A stretch of DNA of 55,648 nucleotides from Legionellales bacterium (GTDB lineage Bacteria > Pseudomonadota > Gammaproteobacteria > UBA1113): positions 1 to 55,648 of the forward strand of contig PAMH01000012.1 in assembly GCA_002707205.1 (NCBI GenBank), written 5' to 3'. The translations under genes were made by a program, and so were the position numbers. Shown one piece after another: positions 32,173 through 43,277 of the stretch (within the stretch, counting starts at the first letter, position 1; each line of letters opens with the position of its first letter). The notes beneath the pieces are model-generated. The model searched no databases, was not told where the DNA came from, and saw only the letters and a list, made by a program, of their open reading frames with translations.

Positions 32173-35100
32173 TTAAAAACATTTGCATCCATGGTGTATA
32201 TGTTTGCCATGTGCTAGCAGCCCAGGAAGCTTGAACTGTTCTAAAAATTCGCTCTGGATGTGGCATCATAATATTAATACGTCCATCTTTATTGCAAACT
32301 GCGGTAATCCCATCTGGGGAGCCATTTGGGTTCATCGGATAATGCATAGTGGGTAAATTTTCATTATCAACATATTGCAACGTTGTTTGTATATTTTTCA
32401 TATTATTATCAGGCCAGTGCATACGTCCTTCACCATGTGCAACAACAATAGGTAGCGAAATATTAGCCATATCTTCAAACAATATTGAGTTAGTTTGATT
32501 AATACGTACCATACTTAACCGCGCTTCAAATTGCTCCGATACATTATATTTCAATTGCGGAAAATGATCAGCACCGGGCATTAAATCTTTGAGTTGTGAT
32601 AGCATTTGACATCCATTACAAACGCCCAGAATAAATTTTTGTGGGTCATGGAAAAACAATTCAAATGACTTAGCTAATTTAGCATGATATAAAATTGTAT
32701 TTGCCCATCCGCTACCCGCACCAAGCACATCACCATAAGAAAAGCCACCGCACGCAACTAACCCATTAAAATTTGCTAAATCTACACGTTCAGCAAGTAA
32801 GTCGCTCATATGTACATCAATACAATTAAAACCAGCTAAGGTGAAAGCAGCTGCCATTTCAACATGTCCATTTACACCTTGTTCACGAAGAATCGCTAAT
32901 TTTGGTTTCGTCGATAAATTAACATAGTGATGTTGCTTGGCATCAACAGCTAATATCTGTGGCGATTGATAAAATAATTTTGGTAAATTATCTTACTTTA
33001 TTAATTGAAAAATTTCTTCAGCACATTGAGGATTATCTCTTAACTTTTGCATGTGATAGCTAACTTCTGACCAAGCTTTAAATAAGAGGTGACGAGGCTG
33101 CTGATAAATAGTTTTTTCTAGAGATTGAATAATTAATTCGTCAGTTGCATTTAGATATCCTAACTCAATAATTGCTTCTTCTAAATCATGTTTTTTAGCG
33201 AGTTTTTTGAAATGCGGTAATTGTTGAACATCAACTTGTACGACAATACCAATTTCTTCATTAAATAAAAATTGTGCTGCACTTGTATCTTCCGGAATAT
33301 TAATGGTTAATCCACAATGACTGGCAAACATCATTTCTGTCAGGCAAGCGACTAAGCCACCATCAGAACGATCATGATATGCATGTATCATTTTAGTTTG
33401 TCGTGCATCATTAATCAGTTTAAATAAATTAGCTAAATCGATTGGCGCAATATCTGGCGCCTCAACTGAAAGTTGATTTATGACTTGACTTGCAATCGAC
33501 CCACCCATACGATTTTGCTGAAATCCCAAATCGATTAAAAGCAGTATAGTTTCAATGTCGGATTTAACTACTGGTGTTAATGTGTTTCTTACATCATTTA
33601 TCGCTGAAAATGCCGTAATAACTAAACTTACAGGAGAAAATACCGATTTTTTCTCGTTTGCTTCTGACCATGTTGTACGCATGGATAAAGAATCTTTACC
33701 CACTGGAATTGTCAAACCTAAATGAACGCAAAAATCACGAGTAATTCCTTCTACTGTAGAATATAGTGCACTATCTTGTTTTTCATCACCACATGCTGCC
33801 ATCCAGTTCGCTGATAACTTAATATCACTTAGTTGTTGAATATCTGCTGCCATTATATTTGTTACTGCCTCAGCAACTGCAAGCCGACCAGACGCGGGCG
33901 GATCTATAATTGCGACTGGTGCACGTTCACCAATTGCCATCGCCTCACCCCTGTTGGTTTTAAAACCAGCACAGGTTACACCAACATCTGCCACCGGTAT
34001 TTGCCATGCGCCAACAAATTGATCTCTAGCAACTAGCCCACCGACACTTCTATCACCTATCGTAATTAAATAACTTTTACTCGCGACGGTAGGATGTTGT
34101 AAAACATCAAGAATTAAAGTATCAATTTGAACATGCTTCAATTGAATTTTATTTTTTGATGTTACGTGATCTAATGTTGCAGTACGCAAACCTTCAGGCG
34201 CATAATCAAAAATAACAGACATGGGCAAGTCAATAGGACGTGATTGTGTTTCATTTTTTAATATAAGTTGCTGTTCGTTTGTCACCTGACCAACGATGGC
34301 AAATGGACAACGTTCTCGATTACAAATTTTCTCAAATTGAATAATGCTAGTCTCATCTATTGCAAGCACATATCTCTCTTGAGATTCATTACTCCAAATT
34401 TCAAGTGGTGACATACCAGACTCAGCTACTGGTATTTTATCCAGTGAAAAAATACCGCCTTTTTCAGCGTCCTGAATAATTTCAGGTAAGGCATTTGATA
34501 AGCCACCTGCACCAACGTCATGAATAGAGACAATTGGATTTTCTTCCCCCATCATCCAGCATTGATCGATAACTTCCTGACAACGTCTTTCCATTTCAGC
34601 GTTATCACGTTGCACTGAGGCAAAATCTAATTGTTGATCGCTCTCACCACTCGCCATAGATGAGGCTGCACCGCCACCTAACCCAATAGCCATTGCAGGA
34701 CCACCAAGTACAATCAATAACTGGCCAGATTGTAAAGCTTTTTTTTCTACATGTTCAGTTTTAATATTACCAAAGCCACCAGCTAACATGATAGGTTTAT
34801 GATAGCCATAACGTGTTGTTGTATCGATAATATGTTCAAAACTACGCATATAACCACAAATTACAGGGCGTCCAAACTCATTATTAAATCTCGCTGCACC
34901 AATAGGTGCTTCTTGCATAATCAACAATGGCGTTGCTAAATGTGTAGGATGCATTACTTGATTTTCCCATTGTTGTGGAAAATTTGGAATATGTAAATTT
35001 GAAACAGAAAAGCCAACCAAACCAGCTTTTGGTTTAGCTCCACGACCTGTTGCCCCTTCATCCCTAATCTCACCACCAGCGCCTGTTGCTGCACCTGGAT

Positions 35101-35983
35101 AAGGTGATATTGCAGTTGGATGGTTATGCGTTTCCACTTTCATTAAAATATGAATGGACTCTTCATAAAAATGATAGATTTGCTCAAACGGATCACAATA
35201 AAACCGCTCTGCTTTATTGCCGACAATTACACTGGCATTATCTTTATAAGCAGATAATACATTGGTTGCATTTGCTTGGTAAGTTAATTGAATTTTATTA
35301 AAAAGTGACTCTTCTTTAATTGAGTCATTAACTATCCATTTCGATTTAAATATTTTATGTCGACAATGCTCAGAATTTGCTTGTGCAAACATCATTAATT
35401 CAACATCGCTTGGGTTCCGATTTAATGCAGAAAACTTTTCATATAAATATGTTATCTCATGCGTATCAAGCGCTAATCCCAGTTGTCGATTGGTACTAAT
35501 CAAAGCGTCAATCCCTTGATTATGAATATCAATAGTTTGAAAAGATTGGCTTTCCTTTGTTATAAAAGTTTTGGCGAGCGCTTCAAGATTGAATGCTGCA
35601 GTTTCAATTAATGGGTCAAGCAAATGCTGTGCTAATATTTTTGCATCTATGCCGGCATTAAATATATATAAAATACCGCGCTCTATACGTTCAATTTCTG
35701 AAATTTCACACTGCTGCATTATTTCTGTCGCTTTAGATGACCATGGAGAAATAGTACTTAATCGTGGAAAAATAACTAGGCTATTATCAGGTAAGGTTAT
35801 TATTTTTTGAGCATTCAGTATTGCTAATAATCGCTGCTGTTTATTCTTTGGAATATTGGTTGAAGTGAAATATATCTCATGTGCATCAAGCCTCGATAAT
35901 TGTGGATACTTTGCTTGGATATGCTGAAGTTTTTGTTCCAGTCTCAATACCGAAAACGCAGCTTTTCCCATGAAAACTTGCAT
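32150..35983 (-). pseudogene. purL: Phosphoribosylformylglycinamidine synthase interrupted by one in-frame TAA
   Basis: PurL converts FGAR and glutamine to FGAM in purine synthesis. The frame from ATG 35983 (GGGAG upstream) encodes 996 residues of N-terminal and synthetase domains ([40 protein letters not shown]), then TAA at 32993-32995. In the same frame the rest continues to 32150: REQGVNGHVEMAAAF, GGFSYGDVLGAG, the cysteine in LGVCNGCQML, and MPHPERIF of the glutaminase. Total length would be about 1,276, normal for the family. No in-frame ATG, GTG or TTG precedes the glutaminase core, so a clean split into two proteins is unlikely. Recent nonsense mutation, readthrough or sequencing error remain open. 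Confidence 0.9.
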
Positions 35984-36130
35984 AACATTGCTCCCACCCA
36001 ATTTAAAACTAATTATATCAAAGCAGCGTATGTGATAAAAGCTTGGTTTTTAACAGCGAGTGGATTAATATATTTATCCACGAAATGCGAGATTTATTTC
36101 TAAAGATCAAGCTAACTAATAGGTAATAAT

Positions 36131-37252
36131 ATGAACAATCATATAGCGCTACTAGCAACTGGTGATGAACTTGTGCATGGAGATATTCTCAATACAACAG
36201 CCCCGTGGATAGCAAACCAACTAATAGAACAAGGTTTTAGCATTAATCAACATATGACTGTTACTGATGAGCAATCTGAAATTGAATGCGCATTACGCCA
36301 TCTACTCATCAATAACCGCATTGTCATTACTACAGGTGGCTTGGGCCCAACAAGTGATGATCGCACTAGATATGCCATTGCCGAGACCTGTAAACTTCCA
36401 CTTATATTTGATGAATCAAGTTGGGATGCCATTTGTCAGCGTATTCGTGCGTTTAATTTTCCTATTACTGAAAATAATAAACAACAAGCACTTTTTCCAA
36501 AAAATGCAAAAATCCTACCAAACCACCATGGTACAGCTAACGGCTGCATTGTCACAAATGGGCACAATACAATTATTATGCTACCTGGCCCACCCTATGA
36601 ATGCCGGGAAATGTTTACAAAATATGTTATGCCTGCATTACTTGATTTACATTTGCATCAACCAAGGTATGTAAAAAAATGGCGTGTTTTTAATGTTAGT
36701 GAAAGCATTATCGCTCAAAGCTTAGAAGAAGTCATTCAAGGAACAGATGCAGTTTTAGGTTATCGTGTTGATTATCCCTATTTAGAAGTAAAGCTATTTT
36801 GTAATAATGCTGAAAGCCTTGCTCAATTGACCGTAAAAATCACCTCACGATTACAACCTCATTTTTTAAATGATAGTTATCTCAAAGCGACGGAAAAACT
36901 TTCCAATTATTTAATTGCTAGCCCCATGACGGTTTTTATTGAAGATAATGCGACAAAAGGTTATTGGCAACATCTACTACTAGAATACGCGCTAATCTCA
37001 AACTTAACGTTTAATCAAAAAGATAAAGCAGCTACTGATTATCAACTACAAATTGATGGGCTTGATGCTATTTGGCATGCCACTGAGACAACACATACGG
37101 ATACATCTATTGCAATTACAATTATGCAAGAAAATCAAATACTTCATTTTCAAAATGAAACATTACCCTTTAGAGGTAAACGTAGCTTACTTTATGCGGC
37201 TGAACTCATTAGTGACGCCTTGTTCAAACTTTTAAATAAAAAAAGTTGTTAA
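36131..37252 (+). CDS. CinA-like protein with degenerate deamidase domain
   Basis: A 373-residue protein. The N-terminal MoaB/MogA-like domain is intact (LATGDELVHGDILNT, TTGGLGPTSDD, MLPGPPYE). The C-terminal part aligns in position with the NMN-deamidase domain, but the active AESCTGG motif is missing (here FIEDNATKGYW), so that activity is probably lost, as in E. coli YfaY. It is divergent from purL. Role is likely related to pyridine nucleotide recycling or is uncharacterised. Confidence 0.85.
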   Translation: MNNHIALLATGDELVHGDILNTTAPWIANQLIEQGFSINQHMTVTDEQSEIECALRHLLINNRIVITTGGLGPTSDDRTRYAIAETCKLPLIFDESSWDAICQRIRAFNFPITENNKQQALFPKNAKILPNHHGTANGCIVTNGHNTIIMLPGPPYECREMFTKYVMPALLDLHLHQPRYVKKWRVFNVSESIIAQSLEEVIQGTDAVLGYRVDYPYLEVKLFCNNAESLAQLTVKITSRLQPHFLNDSYLKATEKLSNYLIASPMTVFIEDNATKGYWQHLLLEYALISNLTFNQKDKAATDYQLQIDGLDAIWHATETTHTDTSIAITIMQENQILHFQNETLPFRGKRSLLYAAELISDALFKLLNKKSC

Positions 37253-37351
37253 TATTAAATTAAGATAACTATATTACAATCCACTAATAAATACAGCTTG
37301 CCTAATCCTAATCAAAACTTGCTGGCAAACTCTAGTGGAATATAATAAAAA

Positions 37352-38542
37352 TTGCCAAATAAATCTTACATCACACAATCTATCAATACTGCGTATGCAT
37401 TCGTGCTCGCGTTTAATTCAATCATCAGTCTTGCCTATTTAGGTTACCATTTACCTAATATCTTCATTGATGATAATTCAAATGATGAAACGCATACTTA
37501 TCTTATCACTCAAATAAGCTGTGCTTTAGTTTTAGGGTTAGTGGGTGGTATTAGCAGTTTTGTAGTCAATCGTGCTTACAACGAAGAATTTATTGCCAAT
37601 AATATAGAAAACAGCGATTTAGAGAGCAGCGATGTGACAGAAAAGTATACACTTCCTATATCAAAATCAGCATGTCAACAAGTTACACCTGCATCATTTT
37701 ATCTGGCAGAGCAATTTGCTGACTCGCTTAGCGTCAGTTTATCAACCATTAATTGGATGAATACATTTAAATACATGAAGTTACCAACCAAGATATCAAC
37801 GCCTTCGACAACTTGTTTATTTTTAATGTTTTATTTCCCCAGCTTATTACCTAAACTTGAAGCCGTTGCGCCAGATTACATTAAAAATGTTATAACAAAA
37901 AAAATAGCAAAACACCCAAAATTTTTTGCTTATTCAAGTGCATTAGCAGAAGCTAGTTATGATATTATTTCAGCAGTTACAGCGATACCTGCCCCAGTAT
38001 TAATGACATTGTTATCGGAATTCCCTATCCTCACGGGCTTAGCATTAGCTATTTTTATATTGGTCGGTACCGTAGTGATGAGTTCAGAAAACTTTTTATT
38101 TTCAGCAAAAAATGTCAAAGACCTTTTGTATAAAATACAAAATGAAGATGTCGATATAGATGATCAAAATCAAACTTTATTACTAGCGCAATGGCAATCT
38201 AACTTATTAAAGCCCACTTTATTACTTTCTCTAGGTCTTGTCTCACTTATGTACACTAGACCGCTAACTGCCATTTTATCTCTAACTGATATTAATATTT
38301 GGTTACAATTATTAATAATCGCAATGAGTGCTGTATTTATAGCTTTGCTTCATGGAAATGTTGAGACCAAAACTATTTTTAATGAAATAAAAATTAATCC
38401 CGATGCAGAGACACTTGGGAAAGGTATGATAGTCGCTTTAAAGAATTCTACTCAAAACATAAAAAATAAATTATATGAGATCATTACAGATCAGCCATGT
38501 ACAGTAATAGAAGAAAATAAGTGCCTATTGCAAAGTATTTAA
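37352..38542 (+). CDS. Multi-pass membrane protein of unknown function
   Basis: A 396-residue protein that starts with TTG at 37352 and has no strong ribosome site, so the N-terminus is uncertain. About seven hydrophobic segments are visible (AYAFVLAFNSIISLAYLG, ISCALVLGLVGGISSFVV, GLALAIFILVGTVVM, LLIIAMSAVFIALL). The segment between residues 70 and 110 is acidic and hydrophilic. It overlaps the WbpM-like gene tail to tail by 18 bases. I recognise no transporter family. It could be a lineage-specific membrane protein or an effector-type protein. Confidence 0.6.
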   Translation: MPNKSYITQSINTAYAFVLAFNSIISLAYLGYHLPNIFIDDNSNDETHTYLITQISCALVLGLVGGISSFVVNRAYNEEFIANNIENSDLESSDVTEKYTLPISKSACQQVTPASFYLAEQFADSLSVSLSTINWMNTFKYMKLPTKISTPSTTCLFLMFYFPSLLPKLEAVAPDYIKNVITKKIAKHPKFFAYSSALAEASYDIISAVTAIPAPVLMTLLSEFPILTGLALAIFILVGTVVMSSENFLFSAKNVKDLLYKIQNEDVDIDDQNQTLLLAQWQSNLLKPTLLLSLGLVSLMYTRPLTAILSLTDINIWLQLLIIAMSAVFIALLHGNVETKTIFNEIKINPDAETLGKGMIVALKNSTQNIKNKLYEIITDQPCTVIEENKCLLQSI

Positions 38543-40372
38543 TTCATTTTTGTATTCAGGAACTAAAGCATGTAATGCATTCTTTAACTGCACTATATTA
38601 TTTTTATAACATGCAGATTCAATTAAATTGATATGCTGTATAATATAATCCCATTCGATTTTTTTTGCTTTTGCTAATAGAATTTTAGGATGTAACGTCT
38701 CTAATAAATTTTCACGATCGTGGAATAGTTCTTCATATAACTTTTCACCTGGCCTCAAGCCTGTATAAGTGATTTCTATATCATCACCAACTTTTTTATC
38801 TGCCAATCGTATAATTTGCTCAGCCAAATACTGAATTTTAATGGGTTCGCCCATATCTAATACAAAAATCTCACCACCTTGCCCTAACGCTTCAGATTGT
38901 AATATTAAAAGAGAAGCTTCAGGAATAGTCATAAAATATCGAGTAATATCTGGATGAGTTACTGTGATAGGTCCGCCTTTTTCAAGTTGTTTTTTGAATA
39001 ATGGAACCACACTACCAGCAGAACCCAATACATTACCAAATCGTACTGTCACAAATTGCGTTTGTGATATTTCATTATAATTTTGACATATTATTTCAGC
39101 TATGCGTTTTGTTGCCCCCATAATATTTGTTGGATTTACAGCTTTATCAGTTGAAACTAACACAAATTTATCAACACCACTTGTTACTGCTTGTTCAGCA
39201 ATAACCCAAGTGCCTAAAACATTATTACGCAGAGCACATCTAATTTGAGATTCGAGTAATGGTACGTGTTTGTATGCTGCTGCATGAAATACAACTTGAG
39301 GTTTATATTTATCAAAAATTTGTTTAACGCCTTCTTTATCCGTTACATCCAATAACAAAGGCGTATAATCTTCAATGTTAAGTGCTTTAAATTCTAAATC
39401 TATCTGATATAAATTAAATTCATTACTATCCGAAATAATCAGATGTTTTGGTGAAAACTGCACGATTTGTCGACACAACTCAGAACCAATAGAACCAGCT
39501 CCACCAGTCACTAAAATTGTTTTATTTTTTAAGCTATTTACAATAGCAAGTTTATCCAAACTAACAGGTTCACGCCCCAAAAGATCTTCAAGAGCAACTT
39601 GTCTTAGAGAATTGAGAGAAACACGCCCTGAGGTCAAATCATTTAAGCTTGGCACAGTACGAAAAGGGATCCCTGTCGCTTCACATAACTCAACTACACG
39701 CCGCGCCTCTTTTGCGGATAAAGATGGTATTGCGATAATGAGCAAATTGACATCAAATTTAACCACAAACTTATTAAGTTCAGACAAACTACCACAAATA
39801 GGTAAACCATGAATAATTCGTCCAATTTTATCTTCACTATCATCAATAAATGCAACAGGGCAATAATCAGGACTTTTACTACGTAATAATTCTCGCGCCA
39901 AACTCTCACCAGCACTCCCTGCTCCGATGATTAATATTCGCTTGTCTGCAATATTACCTCGAGCAGACTCATAAATTTTCCTATAAAGTAATCGTGCGCT
40001 TGCTGAAAGCACAATCAATAAAAAAATGTAAATAAATGGAACAGAACGCGGAATATGTAATTCATTACCTAAAAAAAACAAGCTCAATACAATTAAAATA
40101 AAGACTAATACTGCAGATTTTGTTATTCGCACTAAATCATTTAAAGAAACATATTGCCAACTTCCTCTATGCACACCAAATAAATAATTACTTATGCCTT
40201 GAACAATAAGAACGATAGGTAATGTTATTATAATAGCCCGTATAAAAACAGTAGGAATATTAGAGGGATTAAGGCGAAGCAGAAATGCGCCAATCCAAGC
40301 AATAGCTACCATGCATAAGTCATGGCTAAAAATAAAAAATTGTCGTTTTTTCTTCAACTCAATCATGTCCAT
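38525..40372 (-). CDS. wbpM: WbpM-like UDP-GlcNAc 4,6-dehydratase
   Basis: A 615-residue membrane enzyme of the WbpM/FlaA1/CapD family that makes UDP-4-keto-6-deoxy-GlcNAc, the precursor of QuiNAc and FucNAc sugars. Four N-terminal helices are followed by two Rossmann domains: GAGSAGESLARELL near 155 and TGGAGSIGSELCRQI near 290. HAAAYKHVPLLE and VSTDKAVNPTNIMGATKR are catalytic-region signatures. It follows the WbpL-like gene by five bases; the two form a leftward unit. Confidence 0.9.
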   Translation of the reverse strand: MDMIELKKKRQFFIFSHDLCMVAIAWIGAFLLRLNPSNIPTVFIRAIIITLPIVLIVQGISNYLFGVHRGSWQYVSLNDLVRITKSAVLVFILIVLSLFFLGNELHIPRSVPFIYIFLLIVLSASARLLYRKIYESARGNIADKRILIIGAGSAGESLARELLRSKSPDYCPVAFIDDSEDKIGRIIHGLPICGSLSELNKFVVKFDVNLLIIAIPSLSAKEARRVVELCEATGIPFRTVPSLNDLTSGRVSLNSLRQVALEDLLGREPVSLDKLAIVNSLKNKTILVTGGAGSIGSELCRQIVQFSPKHLIISDSNEFNLYQIDLEFKALNIEDYTPLLLDVTDKEGVKQIFDKYKPQVVFHAAAYKHVPLLESQIRCALRNNVLGTWVIAEQAVTSGVDKFVLVSTDKAVNPTNIMGATKRIAEIICQNYNEISQTQFVTVRFGNVLGSAGSVVPLFKKQLEKGGPITVTHPDITRYFMTIPEASLLILQSEALGQGGEIFVLDMGEPIKIQYLAEQIIRLADKKVGDDIEITYTGLRPGEKLYEELFHDRENLLETLHPKILLAKAKKIEWDYIIQHINLIESACYKNNIVQLKNALHALVPEYKNELNTLQ

Positions 40373-40377
40373 TTTCT

Positions 40378-41400
40378 CTATTCACTGGAAACGCCTGCCT
40401 TTACAATAAGGCAAATTGTAATGCCAGGTATAAAAGCAGCAAGCAAAAATACCCAACGATATTGCATGTATTCACTGGCAAGCCACCCTAAAGGATAAAG
40501 CCAGAATACGTTATAATATAAAATACTAAAAAGCACTTTTTTATGGCTTCCCCACTTTTTAGCTAATATTTGATAAGCGTGTGTACAGTGCGGCTGAAAT
40601 GGTGAGCACTTATGAGTAATACGATAGCACAAAGTATATGTCGCATCACATAAAAAAACACTTAGCCAAATCAACCAAGCAAAAATTGATACCTCTTTAT
40701 GGGCAACAGAGTAAACAATAAATGCTGCAAATACGAATCCAATAAATCCACTTCCGATATCCCCCATAAAAATTTTAGCGGGTGGAAAATTCCATAAAAC
40801 AAATCCTAAGCTACTTGTTGCTAAAATTATCATTGGTACTAACATGAGACTATGGGAGGAATTTATAAAGAGTATTGAAACAGCAGCAAGTGCGACAAAT
40901 ATACATTCTGTAGCGGCTAAGCCATCAATCCCATCCATAAAATTGTACAAATTAACAAACCAAATAATCAGAAATATAACGACCCCAATAACTAAACAAT
41001 CAAGATAGATATTTGAACCATTTTTAAATGGACTTATAATACATATTGTTAAAAATAAAGCTAAAACTAATTGTATGAGTAGCCGTAATTTTGCTGATAA
41101 TGAATATAAATCATCAATAAAGCCTAAAGCAGCAATAACCCAAGAAAAAACTAAAATATAAAGTAATATATGCGCAAATGTACCAGACCAAAAAAACCAT
41201 AAAAGCACACTTAATGAAAATGCCAAAACAATTGCTAGCCCACCGCCTCGAGGTGTTGGAATACGATGTGAACTACGTGCACTAGGATTATCAATTAAGT
41301 GAGTACGCATACGAGATTTTAAAATTAAATAAATACTGCTATAACTAACAAATAATGACAAAATGCAAAGCGAAATTAACTGATAAACTTTAATCTGCAA
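40378..41400 (-). CDS. wbpL: WbpL/WecA-like undecaprenyl-phosphate sugar-1-phosphate transferase
   Basis: A 340-residue inner-membrane enzyme of the MraY/WecA superfamily that places the first sugar phosphate on undecaprenyl phosphate, starting an O-antigen unit. About ten helices are present. Diagnostic motifs are SSHRIPTPRGGGL, GFIDDLYSLS, NLYNFMDGIDGLA, FMGDIGSGFIGF and HCTHAYQ. The last resembles WbpL, which prefers QuiNAc/FucNAc-type donors over WecA's GlcNAc. With the WbpM- and WbpV-like proteins, D-QuiNAc-1-P or FucNAc-1-P is the plausible first sugar. Confidence 0.88.
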   Translation of the reverse strand: MQIKVYQLISLCILSLFVSYSSIYLILKSRMRTHLIDNPSARSSHRIPTPRGGGLAIVLAFSLSVLLWFFWSGTFAHILLYILVFSWVIAALGFIDDLYSLSAKLRLLIQLVLALFLTICIISPFKNGSNIYLDCLVIGVVIFLIIWFVNLYNFMDGIDGLAATECIFVALAAVSILFINSSHSLMLVPMIILATSSLGFVLWNFPPAKIFMGDIGSGFIGFVFAAFIVYSVAHKEVSIFAWLIWLSVFLCDATYTLCYRITHKCSPFQPHCTHAYQILAKKWGSHKKVLFSILYYNVFWLYPLGWLASEYMQYRWVFLLAAFIPGITICLIVKAGVSSE

Positions 41401-41690
41401 TGAAATCTACCTTTTGTAAAAGTTTAGCGAAACAAAAAACGATATTTTACATTGCGATAAAAAATAACACAATCTCTCGTCTCCTACATTTTGAAGGCAC
41501 TTGGCGGAGAAAAAATATACACCTAATGCCTGTCAATACTGCTGTATAAGTTCAGAAACAAAAAAGACCAATTTGAGACAAAATAAAGCCTCCTAAACTT
41601 TTACGTTTAAATAAACTTAAATACAGATAAAATTGCTGCGAGCTAAATCATATCGTAGTTGGTCGATAGATGATAGGCCTGTTGGTGATA
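41401..41690. other. Intergenic region left of the transposase remnant
   Basis: Divergent-promoter space of the wbpL-like gene, AT-rich. No gene is supported. The right part merges into the decayed transposase. Confidence 0.35.
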
Positions 41691-42304
41691 TTGCTCTAAA
41701 AAGATACAAAAACTTGAGATTTATTGGAAATTACATGAAATAAGTTAAAGCATAAACGTCCTCGCATATTTAAGAGCCATGCTAAACGCTAGAAAAAGGC
41801 ATGAAAGTTAGGTTGCACAGGTGAACGTATTCAAATTGAACATGGTCATATCACTCTTAGCCAGAAATGACTATTAAACATTTTGAGACAACATATCCCA
41901 TAACTAAAATTACAATAGCATATGACTATACGGACACATCCAGCAATACAGCAGCTAAGTTCCTTGCATACGTAAAAACACCTACCACTTGCTTGTCACA
42001 TCAGTCTACGTAGATTGCGGCAGTGACTTTAAAAAAGACTTCAAAGCAGCCTATGAACAAGCATGCGTTTAATCTTTTCGTATTGCCGCCACGCTCTTCC
42101 GTGCTTAACGGTGATGTCGAGCGTTGTAATCGCGCCTTTCGGTATGAATTTTATCTTTTGTATGATGGTTTATTGAATACAATAATTTTATGTGTCTTCT
42201 TGGACGATCACATAGAAACATATAACACATTTAGCCCACATCAGGCCTCGAATCAGGACATGTCTATGACGTATTATCAGAAACTCGGTTTGGAGACTGC
42301 TTAG
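41690..42304 (+). pseudogene. Decayed IS481-type transposase
   Basis: Pieces of a DDE transposase appear in successive frames: GERIQIEHGHITL (the first catalytic D is E), IKHFETTYPITKITIAYDYT, VDCGSDFKKDFKAAY (second D), then VLPPRSSVLNGDVERCNRAF with the final E, and TFSPHQAS. Stops and at least one frame shift separate them, so the element is dead. The longest open part is 42023-42304. It lies between the leftward wbpL/wbpM unit and the rightward O-antigen operon, where it may have moved in with the sugar genes. Confidence 0.8.
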
Positions 42305-42333
42305 TCTCATAGGTACTAAACTGATACACCACT

Positions 42334-42362
42334 TTTAAAACAAAAACCATTCATGCTACAAT
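42334..42362 (+). promoter_or_regulatory. Probable promoter of the O-antigen operon
   Basis: TTTAAA at 42334-42339 and TACAAT at 42357-42362 are 17 bases apart. They lie 34 bases before the ATG at 42396 and just after the transposase remnant. Pattern match only. Confidence 0.45.
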
Positions 42363-42395
42363 CACGCCTCAAGATAATTTTAAGGCTTGGAATAC

Positions 42396-43277
42396 ATGCA
42401 AAAATACAAAATTTTGATATTTGGTGCTGGCGGCATGCTTGGACATAAATTATGCCAGTTACTACCCAAAATGGGCTATGAAGTCATTGCAACTCATCGT
42501 AGCGAAAAAGTGCAGAATCAAGAAATATATACCGAAGTTACTAATATTCCTTCAATTAACGTACTCGACCCTATTGCATTAGAGCGCGTATTTAAACTAA
42601 CTAAGCCTGATTTTGTCATCAATTGCATAGGTATTGTTAAACAACTAGATGCCGCGCATAATCGTTATTTATCTGTCGCTATTAATGCCTATTTACCACA
42701 TCAACTCAATAACCTATGTGAAAAATATTATACAAGAATGATTCATATCAGCACCGATTGTGTTTTTTCTGGAAACAAAGGCATGTACACCGAATCTGAC
42801 CCCTCTGATGCAAATGATCTTTATGGTAAGTCAAAATTTTTAGGCGAAACAGATGCAAACCAAATACGAGCCCTTACCTTAAGAACGTCAATCATCGGCC
42901 ATGAGTTAAAATCGAATACACATGGTTTACTTGCTTGGTTCTTGAAACAACGAAATAGCACTGTTAATGGTTTTAAGAACGCATTTTTTTCTGGATTTAC
43001 AACAAATGAAATTGCGAACGTCATACATCATATTATCACAAAACACCCAACTTTATCTGGCATGTATCATCTTGCAAGTAACCGAATAAGTAAATTTGAC
43101 TTACTTACGCTAATTAATGATGAGTATAATTTGAACATTACGATTAATCCAGAATCTGACTTTCATTGTGATCGCAGTTTAGATATGAGTAAGTTTATTG
43201 AAGCAACGGGGTATCAAGCACCACTATGGTCATCAATGATTCATCAAATGCATACTGAACAAGGAAACCGAACATGA
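42396..43277 (+). CDS. RmlD-like SDR reductase (WbvR-type)
   Basis: A 293-residue SDR enzyme with GAGGMLGHKLCQLL for NAD(P), TDCVFSGNKGMY and the YGKSK catalytic pair. It resembles RmlD but sits in front of FnlA- and FnlC-like genes. In Vibrio-type UDP-L-QuiNAc synthesis an RmlD homologue (WbvR) does this 4-reduction, whereas L-FucNAc pathways use FnlB with an extra cupin-like domain, missing here. The ATG at 42396 is chosen over TTG at 42387. It overlaps the next gene by four bases. Confidence 0.82.
   Translation: MQKYKILIFGAGGMLGHKLCQLLPKMGYEVIATHRSEKVQNQEIYTEVTNIPSINVLDPIALERVFKLTKPDFVINCIGIVKQLDAAHNRYLSVAINAYLPHQLNNLCEKYYTRMIHISTDCVFSGNKGMYTESDPSDANDLYGKSKFLGETDANQIRALTLRTSIIGHELKSNTHGLLAWFLKQRNSTVNGFKNAFFSGFTTNEIANVIHHIITKHPTLSGMYHLASNRISKFDLLTLINDEYNLNITINPESDFHCDRSLDMSKFIEATGYQAPLWSSMIHQMHTEQGNRT

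Noticed and set aside
32150-32857. The glutaminase part of purL as an independent purQ gene
   Set aside because: The first in-frame ATG at 32857 falls after the conserved REQGVNGHVE segment, so the separate product would lack part of its active-site fold.
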